From contig JALSJY010000244.1 in the NCBI GenBank assembly GCA_026989045.1, positions 1 to 8,109 on the forward strand: a stretch of 8,109 nucleotides of DNA. The letters run 5' to 3'. Made by a program: the position numbers and the translations under genes. The notes below the pieces were generated by a model. The model worked only from the letters and a program-made list of their open reading frames with translations, made no database searches and had not been told where the DNA came from. This document shows, one piece after another, positions 1 through 6,680 of the stretch. Positions within the stretch are counted from its first letter, which is position 1, and every line of letters begins with the position of its first letter. This stretch comes from Hyphomicrobiales bacterium. GTDB taxonomy: Bacteria; Pseudomonadota; Alphaproteobacteria; Rhizobiales; Devosiaceae.

Positions 1-2015
1 CCTGCAACAGGACGACCCAAGGCTTTTACTCGTGTGCCTGTGCCACGCTGAATAACACCCTGCATCATAGATGTAATTTGATATGCAGTCATCGGGTCAA
101 GCACAGATTCACGATTATCAATAATCATCGGCTCAGCATGACTATTCCAATCAGCATAATTACAGCCATCACACACTCTTTCGTCATGCTTGAAAATAGT
201 ATTTCCACGCCTGTCCTGAATTCTATCAATAAGTGTTGGAATTATTTTTCTGCCGCCATTTCCAATAGTTGCAAAGGCAGAGGTAAGTCGCATATTTGTA
301 GTTTCGCCAGACCCAAGCGCCATAGCAAGCACGGGCATTAAATCATCATAAATACCAAAAATTCGCGCATATTCTGAAACAAGTGGCATGCCAATATCTT
401 TAGCCAATCGAACTGTCATCACATTTCTTGAGCGCTCAATACCACGCCTTAATGTTTGCGGCCCGTAAAAACGCTCAGCATAGTTCTCTGGTCGCCACAT
501 TGTGCCATCAATCTGCTGAATTTCTAATGGAGCATCTAACACAACTGAGGCAGGAGTATAGCCATTATCAAGTGCTGCAGCATATACTATTGGCTTAAAA
601 GTTGAACCCGGTTGACGCATTGCTTGTGTAGCGCGGTTAAATTCTGATGCAGCAAAGGAAAATCCACCAACCATCGCTAAAACACGCCCAGTTCTAGGAT
701 CCATTGCAATGATTGAGCCTTCTATTTCTGGTTCTTGATCCAATGTATAAATTCCAGCTTTGCCAGGAACAGGTTCAACATAAAAAACATCACCCACTTT
801 TAAAAGTTGTGAAAGTGGTTTTCTAACCCATTTTATTTCGGGTCCTGGTAATTGCCCCGTAACTCTCTCCTCAGAAATTTTACCATCAGTATTTGCTTTT
901 GGTCGAAGGCCAATTTTTGCTTCATTTTCAGACATTTCAAGCACCACTGCAAGTGTCCATTCAGGTACATCTGAAAGGGGTTTTTGCTTAAATAATTCCT
1001 CTCCCCAATCATTAGAGACATCAATTTGTGCAACTATGGCATGAAAGCCTCTAGCTTGATCAAATTTAACTAGCCCTTCCATAAGCGCTTGGCGGGCATA
1101 AGTTTGTAATGTTGGATTTAATGTTGTGCGAACACTTAATCCCCCACCATATAATTTATCTTCGCCATATATTTTTATAAGCTCACGCCTCACCTCTTCG
1201 GTAAAATATTGCGCAGAAAAAATTCTCGCGCCAGAAGCACGTGGGATTACATCAAGATTATCTTTTTTAGCCTCTTCTGCTTGTTCTTGTGTGATATAGC
1301 CATTTTCTGCCATTTTACCGATAACCCAATTTCTACGATCAATAGCAGCCTTTGGACGACGAAATGGATGATAATTATTAGGCCCTTTTGGCACAGCTGC
1401 CAGATAAGCAATTTCAGATATTTTAAGCTCATAAAGTGCTTTGTTGAAATAATTTAATGCAGCAGCGGCAATTCCATAAGAATTAAAACCAAAGAAAATT
1501 TCGTTTAAATAAAGTTCTAAAATCTCATCTTTTGAAAAAGTTGATTCGATTCTCAAAGAAAGAATAGCCTCTTTAATCTTTCTTTCTATGGTTTGCTCAC
1601 CAGAAAGTAAAAAATTCTTAGCTACCTGTTGAGTGATAGTAGAGGCACCAACAAGGCGTGTGCTTGATCCATCAATACGGTTAGTAATATTGTCTCTGGC
1701 TGCACGAATAATGCCATCAATAGCGATGCCACCATGTGAGTAAAAATTCTTATCCTCAGCAGATAAAAAAGCATGAATAACTAATGGAGGAATAGTCTCA
1801 ATGGCCTGAAAAAGTCGCCTTTCGCGAGCATATTCAGCTAAAAGCGAACCATCTGCTGCATGCACACGAGTTGTAACTGGCGGCTGATAATCAGCAAGCA
1901 CCTCATAATCTGGCAAATCTTTTGACAAATCAGAAATAAACCAGACAATCGCGCCTAAAATAATAAAACCAACAAATAATCCGAAGCCAAAAAACCAGCC
2001 TAATATGCGTAACAT
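1..2015 (-). CDS. mrcA: Penicillin-binding protein 1A, bifunctional transglycosylase/transpeptidase (C-terminus outside window)
   Basis: Class A PBP: it polymerises lipid II into glycan strands and cross-links the peptides on the periplasmic face of the inner membrane. The reverse strand reads open without a stop for 671 codons from the ATG at 2013-2015 and leaves the window. One transmembrane anchor lies at about residues 4-29. The GT51 domain shows its usual motifs: EDKNFYSHGG (catalytic Glu87), GASTITQQ (123-130), RKIKEA (Glu149) and LELYLNEIFFG (166-176). An OB-like linker spans about 318-425. The transpeptidase has the nucleophile motif STFK (Ser471, Lys474) and SRN (529-531). The sequence ends at LGRPVAG, where family members continue straight into KTGT, so only the last part is missing. 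A CxxC (Cys615, Cys618) precedes it. A weak AAGG at 2027-2030 is the only ribosome site seen. The gene follows the amidase after 124 bp, which suggests a cell-wall operon. Family assignment is firm. Confidence 0.96.
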   Translation of the reverse strand, partial: MLRILGWFFGFGLFVGFIILGAIVWFISDLSKDLPDYEVLADYQPPVTTRVHAADGSLLAEYARERRLFQAIETIPPLVIHAFLSAEDKNFYSHGGIAIDGIIRAARDNITNRIDGSSTRLVGASTITQQVAKNFLLSGEQTIERKIKEAILSLRIESTFSKDEILELYLNEIFFGFNSYGIAAAALNYFNKALYELKISEIAYLAAVPKGPNNYHPFRRPKAAIDRRNWVIGKMAENGYITQEQAEEAKKDNLDVIPRASGARIFSAQYFTEEVRRELIKIYGEDKLYGGGLSVRTTLNPTLQTYARQALMEGLVKFDQARGFHAIVAQIDVSNDWGEELFKQKPLSDVPEWTLAVVLEMSENEAKIGLRPKANTDGKISEERVTGQLPGPEIKWVRKPLSQLLKVGDVFYVEPVPGKAGIYTLDQEPEIEGSIIAMDPRTGRVLAMVGGFSFAASEFNRATQAMRQPGSTFKPIVYAAALDNGYTPASVVLDAPLEIQQIDGTMWRPENYAERFYGPQTLRRGIERSRNVMTVRLAKDIGMPLVSEYARIFGIYDDLMPVLAMALGSGETTNMRLTSAFATIGNGGRKIIPTLIDRIQDRRGNTIFKHDERVCDGCNYADWNSHAEPMIIDNRESVLDPMTAYQITSMMQGVIQRGTGTRVKALGRPVA

Positions 2016-2139
2016 TTATGCTTGCGCCTTAAAAGTAAAAGAAAAAACAATATATATGCCCTTGATATATGTTATTAAGTTAATGATACAATAGATTGAC
2101 TTAATTGTGGACAAGAAAATCTTTTTCTGCATGTTTTTA
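2016..2139 (-). promoter_or_regulatory. Spacer between amidase and PBP1A genes; possible weak secondary promoter
   Basis: This 124-bp AT-rich spacer holds no gene. On the minus strand a TTGTAT hexamer followed 16 bases later by TATATC could be a weak sigma-70 promoter for mrcA, and AAGG at 2027-2030 lies 11 bases before the mrcA ATG. A short AT-only hairpin (GAAAA at 2115-2119, TTTTC at 2123-2127) lacks the G+C-rich stem and T-tract of a terminator. Read-through from the amidase gene is therefore likely. The promoter call is a guess from hexamer likeness. Confidence 0.25.
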
Positions 2140-3426
2140 TTATTTCGCATTATTATCAAAATAAGAGGCAACTCCTCGTGCAATTGCTTGGGATACACGA
2201 GTGCGCCATTCTTTTGTAGTTAAATTTTTTACATCTTGGCTATTAGATAAAAAACCCAATTCGATGAGAATGGAAGGAATTTCTGGCGATTGTAATACTA
2301 AAAAGTCTGCTCCTCTTATAGGGAACTGGCGCAATTTAATACTTGGCTTTAATTGATCAACAATAGCTGAGGCAGCATGAAAAGATTTTACACGCACTTC
2401 TCGACGCATTAAATCAACCAGAACAGAGACGGCATGCGCATCTATATTAGGTGGCGCAAAGCCAGCAATAATATCACTCATATTCTCATTTTCCGCTAAA
2501 ATTTTATCAAGTTCGCTTGTGGCCTCTTCATCTCGTGTGTAAATGCTAGTTCCACCTACACTTGCCTGAGAAAAACTATCAGCATGCAGTGAAATAAATA
2601 GGTCAGCCTTATTCATACGAGCCAAGGCAACTCGTTCACCTAAGCGTAAAAAACTGTCATCAGAACGAGTAAGAGCTACCTCAAATGCACCTGATGCAAC
2701 TAATGTTTTTTGCAATTCTTTTGCAAATTCTAGCACAATATCTTTTTCTTTTGCTCCATTGCTGGCGCTTGCCCCAGTATCAATTCCGCCATGCCCAGGG
2801 TCAATTACAATGAGAGCCTTTGTTGCGACTTCTACATTTAACTCACCTGGGGCATTTGAGTTATCACCCAAGCTTGTCTGACTAGCGCTTTGACTAATTG
2901 AAAAAGCAATGTCACTAGCTGCATTTTTTTTGAAGGTCTCTTCGCTGGTTTTTACTATATCCACTACAAGCCGCGCGGGCTGATCATCAAACGGATCTAG
3001 AACATAAGCTTGTTGCACTTGAGCAAAGTTAGTAAGCTCTAACCATATTCTTATGCGCCCTACCTCAGCTTTTTCAACCAAAACTGTTTTGATTATACTT
3101 GATCCTGATGGTAAGATTGTATCAGGAATATCAATATTGGAAGCTTTAACATCAACAGCAATGAGAATTTTTGAGTTTTCTTTTTCAATAGAAACAAATG
3201 CAAATTTTGTTGACTTACTAAGGTCTAACACCAACCTCGCCCGCTCTGCAGTGCCAGATGCCCTAGCGCCGATAATAGATGCTAATGAGTTATCGGCTGT
3301 TTGTTGAGCTATATCTTGCGCAAAAACTGGCATTTGAAGCAGAAAAACTGCAAAAAAACTAAAAACTAACGCTGTAAGTGGTAAAAACGCAAGGATAGCT
3401 ATTCTTTTGTGGTAATAATTTTGCAT
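2140..3426 (-). CDS. amiC: N-acetylmuramoyl-L-alanine amidase, AMIN plus Amidase_3 domains (AmiC type)
   Basis: Periplasmic zinc amidase that cleaves the bond between N-acetylmuramic acid and L-alanine, splitting septal peptidoglycan during cell separation. The 428-residue protein starts with a signal peptide: basic start, hydrophobic stretch at about 8-30 and a likely cut after VFA (residue 36). An AMIN domain follows at about 50-160; in this family it directs the enzyme to the wall or septum. After a Ser/Ala-rich linker comes Amidase_3 (about 203-424), with zinc ligands His212 (DPGHGG), Glu227 (KEKD) and His281 (SLHAD), and catalytic Glu389 (LIELGF). A long segment between His281 and Glu389 (about 299-350) matches the place where septal amidases carry an inhibitory helix released by EnvC-like activators. 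The ATG at 3424-3426 is the only start that keeps the signal peptide. No clear Shine-Dalgarno precedes it. It is divergent from rne and upstream of mrcA. Which Ami paralogue it matches is uncertain. Confidence 0.94.
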   Translation of the reverse strand: MQNYYHKRIAILAFLPLTALVFSFFAVFLLQMPVFAQDIAQQTADNSLASIIGARASGTAERARLVLDLSKSTKFAFVSIEKENSKILIAVDVKASNIDIPDTILPSGSSIIKTVLVEKAEVGRIRIWLELTNFAQVQQAYVLDPFDDQPARLVVDIVKTSEETFKKNAASDIAFSISQSASQTSLGDNSNAPGELNVEVATKALIVIDPGHGGIDTGASASNGAKEKDIVLEFAKELQKTLVASGAFEVALTRSDDSFLRLGERVALARMNKADLFISLHADSFSQASVGGTSIYTRDEEATSELDKILAENENMSDIIAGFAPPNIDAHAVSVLVDLMRREVRVKSFHAASAIVDQLKPSIKLRQFPIRGADFLVLQSPEIPSILIELGFLSNSQDVKNLTTKEWRTRVSQAIARGVASYFDNNAK

Positions 3427-3541
3427 AATTTTATCATTGCTAACTTTATGTGATTCGAAATATATACTTATTTGAGTATTTTAGAGCCTATGAGTTAAAG
3501 AAAGTTTTGAAAAACTAATAATTGATGACATAAAATCTTTA

Positions 3542-3634
3542 TTTATCACTTTGGCAGTTGCAAATTGTTACTAACAGTCCTAAACGCAATATGTAATGGA
3601 AATAAAAACCCCATTTATCAATGTAAGTGATAAA
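3542..3634. repeat. Exact 10-bp inverted repeat pair, possible operator half-sites
   Basis: TTTATCACTT at 3542-3551 is repeated exactly in inverted form as AAGTGATAAA at 3625-3634. The second copy is also the right half of the 3614-3634 palindrome. This could mark paired binding sites for a DNA-binding protein acting on the amiC and/or rne promoter. No matching regulator is recognised, and chance in AT-rich DNA remains possible. Confidence 0.35.
3614..3634. repeat. Palindrome TTTATCA-N7-TGATAAA
   Basis: Perfect 7-bp arms (3614-3620 and 3628-3634) flank a 7-base spacer. The 14-base centre-to-centre distance is longer than one helical turn, so it is not an ideal dimer operator, but it could also fold as a small RNA hairpin. 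No T-tract or G+C-rich stem follows, so it is not a terminator. It lies about 190 bp upstream of amiC and 420 bp upstream of rne. Confidence 0.4.
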
Positions 3635-3636
3635 AT

Positions 3637-3663
3637 TTGTATTTAACTTGAAATTTAATACAA
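3637..3663. repeat. Palindrome TTGTATT-N13-AATACAA beside the first dyad
   Basis: Perfect 7-bp arms (3637-3643 and 3657-3663) flank a 13-base spacer, and two further pairs form inside after one mismatch. It begins two bases after the preceding palindrome. The left arm also resembles a -35 hexamer (TTGTAT). A regulatory role is inference from position and symmetry only. Confidence 0.35.
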
Positions 3664-3937
3664 CTCACCACACATTGCTAATTAGGCCTGTTAAGCAAAC
3701 TAGCAAAATTTATTTTATAAAATATTATTTTTAACAATTTGCTTTTACTATTATGCCTTAAAAAATTTAATTTGGCTTGTAAAAAGCCTAAAAAGCATAT
3801 AGCCAGAACATAGCTCATTGCTTTTCTAATATGGGAAAATGAAATTATGAGCGCGAAAGAGGTAATTAGCAAATTAGCAACACCTGCATTTCAGCGCTTA
3901 ATACATATTACTATTTCAATTTACACCCAAGTAATTC

Positions 3938-4010
3938 GCGCATTTTGCGCCCCTTTAACACAAAATTTCGCCACGAGTATATTTACCTTTAGTGTCCCAT
4001 TTAACATGGG
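3938..4010 (+). promoter_or_regulatory. Two short hairpins in the rne 5' leader
   Basis: GCGCA-TTT-TGCGC (3938-3950) and CCCAT-TTAAC-ATGGG (3996-4010) are both perfect 5-bp stems with tight loops, within 115 bases upstream of the rne start and just before its ribosome site. They would be in the transcript if rne starts upstream. Folded rne leaders are autoregulatory in E. coli; no sequence likeness to the gammaproteobacterial rne leader was seen, so the role here is inferred. Confidence 0.35.
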
Positions 4011-4035
4011 CTTAAATATTTATACTTATCGGCAT

Positions 4036-4039
4036 GGAG
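4036..4039 (+). promoter_or_regulatory. Ribosome binding site of rne (GGAG)
   Basis: GGAG ends 12 bases before the ATG at 4052, somewhat far but the only purine-rich match. It supports the 4052 start, as does the protein, whose first residues (MATKRMLVDATHPEETR) match the usual N-terminus of alphaproteobacterial RNase E. GGAG is also part of an in-frame ATG-GAG-TAA mini-frame at 4034-4042. Confidence 0.55.
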
Positions 4040-4051
4040 TAACAATTTATC

Positions 4052-6655
4052 ATGGCAACGAAAAGAATGTTGGTGGACGCCACCCACCCAGAAGAAACAC
4101 GTATTGTAGTAACTGAAGGCAATCGATTAGAAGAATTTGACTTTGAGTCTGCGTCTAGAAAACAACTAAGAGGTAATATTTATTTAGCAAAAATTACCCG
4201 TGTGGAGCCATCGCTTCAAGCGGCATTTGTTGAATATGGCGGCAATCGCCAAGGCTTTTTAGCTTTTTCAGAAATTCACCCTGATTATTATCAAATCCCA
4301 GCAGCAGATAAGGAGGCTTTATTAGCAATCCAAAAAGCTGATCAGGCAGAAGAAGAAGCCTCAGAAGGGATCACTAGTGAAAATAAAGATAATTCAGAAG
4401 AAGAAAAATCACTGATCGATGATGTTCAAGATGACACAAAAGATGAAGATCAGGACAGTGAAGCCCAAGAAGATGATATAGATGAAATATTAGGCGAAAA
4501 TATTGAGCAATCAGAGCCTGATGATTTAACTATAGAGCAGATTGGTGGAATTGACCCGCTTGAAGATGATGACACTGAAGATGAAAATCAAGCCGAAATT
4601 AAAAAACTCCCAGTAAAAAAGTATAAAATCCAAGAGGTTATTAAACGCCGTCAGATTCTATTGGTGCAGGTAGTAAAAGAAGAGCGAGGTAATAAAGGCG
4701 CAGCACTTACAACCTATTTATCCTTAGCGGGTCGCTATTCTGTGTTAATGCCAAACACTGCTCGGGGCGGTGGTATTTCACGTAAAATCACAAATGCAGG
4801 AGATCGTAAGCGCCTAAAAGAAGTTGCCAAAGAGCTAGAAGTTCCAAGCGGAATGGGCGTTATTTTGCGCACTGCTGGTGCATCTCGCACCAAAGTAGAG
4901 ATAAATCGTGATTTTGATTATTTGATGCGCCTTTGGGAGAATGTAAGAACTCTAACGCTAAAAACCACTGCGCCTTGCCTTGTTTATGAGGAGGGAAGTT
5001 TAATAAAACGCACAATTCGGGATCTATATAATAAGGACATTTCAGAACTTTTGGTTGCTGGAGCAAAAGCTCACAAAGAGGCCAAAGAATTTATGCGTAT
5101 GATTATGCCCTCGCATGCAAAAAAAGTTAAACAATATACAGATAATCAACCAATTTTCTCAAGATTTAACGTAGAAACACAACTTGATTCTATGTTCTCC
5201 CCTCAAGTCACCCTACCCTCTGGTGGATATATTGTTATCAACCCTACAGAAGCGCTTGTTTCAATTGATGTAAACTCAGGGCGAGCTACAAAGGAGCGCA
5301 ATATTGAAGCAACAGCACTTCAAACAAATTTAGAAGCGGCAGAAGAAGTTGCAAGGCAATTGCGTCTTCGTGATATGGCAGGTCTAGTTGTTATTGACTT
5401 TATTGATATGATGGAAAAACGATCAATTCGTAATGTTGAGCGCAAATTAAAAGATAGTTTGCGCTATGATAGAGCGAGAATTCAAGTTGGTCGTATTTCT
5501 CATTTTGGATTATTAGAAATGAGCCGACAGCGCATGCGTTTTGGTGTGCTTGAAAGCTCTACAAATGTTTGCCCAACTTGCGCAGGTGCTGGTATTGTGC
5601 GCTCAGTGGAAAGCATGGCTCTAATGGTTATGCGTGCAATAGAAGATCATATTCAGCGCAAGTCAGATCATTCTATCAATGTTCTTACACCTACTAAAAC
5701 GGCATTATTCTTATTGAATGCTAAGCGTAATTCTTTGGCTGAACTGGAAGCTAAATATGACATTTCAATTTCAATTTCTAACGATGATACTCTTGCGGGC
5801 TCTGGCTTTCAGATTGAAAAGGGTGAAAAACGCCAAAATCAATCACCACAACAACATATCAGTGTGAATTCTGCACATATGGCTCAGCCAGATAATGATG
5901 ATGAGGCAGTAGTAATTGAAGAAGAAAGCGAAACAGCACCTAAACGCCGTCGCCAGCGTCGCGGTGGCCGTAGCGGACAAAATAGAAATAAAAACGTTCC
6001 CGCACAGGATATTTCAGAAGATTCTGAGAAACCTGATGCACAAACTGACGATAATATCGTTGAAAATAACAACGAAAACAAAAAAGTTGAGGTTGTTGAG
6101 GGCGATGAAGATCAACCTAAGCGCCGCCGTAGAGGTCGTCGTGGAGGTCGCAGAAATCGTCGCAATAATGATGAAGATGCGAACAAGCAAATAGAAGCTA
6201 AAGATGGCGTTGATGCTCAAGATGACCAAAAAGCCTCATCTAAAAATACTGTAGAAACTGAAAATAGTGCAGATGCAGAACCTGTAAAAGAGCAAGATTC
6301 AACCCAAAAGCCTAAGCCAAAAACAAGAAGGCCACGAAAAAAACAAACTAAAGCTGAGCAGACTGAGGTTGAACCAGTTAAGATTGAAGCAGCCAAGGCT
6401 GAGCCAGTTAGAACTGAACCGACCAAGACCAAAAAGCCCAAGGTTGAGAAAAAAACTAAGGCTGAATCTACCGAAACTGAAAAGCCTGAAAATACTACCG
6501 ATAAAAAAGAAAAACCAAAGGTTAAACCAGCTCGCAAAAAGGCAAAAATGAGTGATGATGAAATTGTTGTAACATCAACAAAGTCAAAAGAAGCAACTGC
6601 TAAAGCCCCTAAAAAAGGTGGTTGGTGGCAACGTGGCGGCGGATTTTTTGGATAA
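4052..6655 (+). CDS. rne: Ribonuclease E, degradosome scaffold
   Basis: Endonuclease that cuts AU-rich single-stranded RNA, matures rRNA and tRNA, starts mRNA decay, and scaffolds the degradosome. The protein has 867 residues. The S1 domain (about 36-230) is split by an acidic insertion at about 97-184 with roughly 39 Asp/Glu, as in alphaproteobacterial homologues. Arg273-Thr274 (in ILRTAG) fit the 5'-monophosphate sensor. Catalytic Asp406 (SIDVNSG) and Asp449 (VIDFIDM) bind magnesium. CPTC (Cys507, Cys510) is the zinc link that joins subunits. A small domain runs to about 580. The rest is a disordered tail with two acidic/Arg-rich modules (KRRRQRRGGR at 631-640, and 690-704), a Lys/Glu/Pro-rich low-complexity stretch (about 750-830) and a C-terminal GGWWQRGGGFFG. 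In Caulobacter a similar Gly-Trp-Trp tail binds PNPase. The tail is thus expected to bind RNA and partners. The long upstream leader suggests autoregulation. No broken or missing key residue was seen. Confidence 0.97.
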   Translation: MATKRMLVDATHPEETRIVVTEGNRLEEFDFESASRKQLRGNIYLAKITRVEPSLQAAFVEYGGNRQGFLAFSEIHPDYYQIPAADKEALLAIQKADQAEEEASEGITSENKDNSEEEKSLIDDVQDDTKDEDQDSEAQEDDIDEILGENIEQSEPDDLTIEQIGGIDPLEDDDTEDENQAEIKKLPVKKYKIQEVIKRRQILLVQVVKEERGNKGAALTTYLSLAGRYSVLMPNTARGGGISRKITNAGDRKRLKEVAKELEVPSGMGVILRTAGASRTKVEINRDFDYLMRLWENVRTLTLKTTAPCLVYEEGSLIKRTIRDLYNKDISELLVAGAKAHKEAKEFMRMIMPSHAKKVKQYTDNQPIFSRFNVETQLDSMFSPQVTLPSGGYIVINPTEALVSIDVNSGRATKERNIEATALQTNLEAAEEVARQLRLRDMAGLVVIDFIDMMEKRSIRNVERKLKDSLRYDRARIQVGRISHFGLLEMSRQRMRFGVLESSTNVCPTCAGAGIVRSVESMALMVMRAIEDHIQRKSDHSINVLTPTKTALFLLNAKRNSLAELEAKYDISISISNDDTLAGSGFQIEKGEKRQNQSPQQHISVNSAHMAQPDNDDEAVVIEEESETAPKRRRQRRGGRSGQNRNKNVPAQDISEDSEKPDAQTDDNIVENNNENKKVEVVEGDEDQPKRRRRGRRGGRRNRRNNDEDANKQIEAKDGVDAQDDQKASSKNTVETENSADAEPVKEQDSTQKPKPKTRRPRKKQTKAEQTEVEPVKIEAAKAEPVRTEPTKTKKPKVEKKTKAESTETEKPENTTDKKEKPKVKPARKKAKMSDDEIVVTSTKSKEATAKAPKKGGWWQRGGGFFG

Positions 6656-6680
6656 ATTCTAAAATAATGCAATAATAAAA

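Larger units (their letters stand above)
3427..4051. other. 625-bp divergent intergenic region between amiC and rne, including the rne leader
   Basis: A very AT-rich stretch separates the divergent amidase and RNase E starts and must hold both promoters. I found no sigma-70 box pair that convinces on either strand. The amiC-proximal half contains repeated TTTATCA heptamers (3430-3436, 3542-3548, 3614-3620, and inverted at 3628-3634) and two adjacent dyads (3614-3634, 3637-3663). The rne-proximal half has short hairpins at 3774-3788, 3938-3950 and 3996-4010. In E. coli a long, folded rne leader lets RNase E cut its own mRNA; the same control here is inference. An 89-codon open frame from 3847 to 4116 runs through the region, but I do not call it a gene. 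Confidence 0.6.

Noticed and set aside
833..1457. Short open frames on both strands within 833-1457
   Set aside because: They lie inside the continuous PBP1A reading frame, whose protein matches the family throughout.
2113..2128. Hairpin AGAAAA/TTTTCT after amiC as a terminator
   Set aside because: The stem is almost only A-T pairs and no T-run follows on the minus strand.
3643..3658. Possible CtrA site (TTAA-N8-TTAA)
   Set aside because: The CtrA consensus needs a 7-base spacing; here the second TTAA is one base off, and such tetramers are common in this AT-rich spacer.
3678..3872. 64-codon minus-strand open frame in the amiC-rne spacer
   Set aside because: AT-driven frame rich in Leu/Ile/Lys/Phe with no ribosome site or recognisable domain, and it would be antisense to the rne leader.
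5884..6229. Open frames on both strands over the arginine-rich part of rne
   Set aside because: They are by-products of biased Arg/Asp/Glu codons; the rne frame is continuous and carries the recognised motifs.
6360..6430. Tandem repeat of EPVK/EPVR units in the rne tail
   Set aside because: Only two or three degenerate copies; better described as low-complexity Lys/Glu/Pro sequence than as a true repeat array.
6217..6672. 151-codon minus-strand open frame opposite the end of rne
   Set aside because: It is antisense to the Lys/Glu/Pro-rich tail, and its Ser/Val/Phe/Leu-rich translation is what that codon pattern gives on the other strand. No ribosome site or domain was seen.
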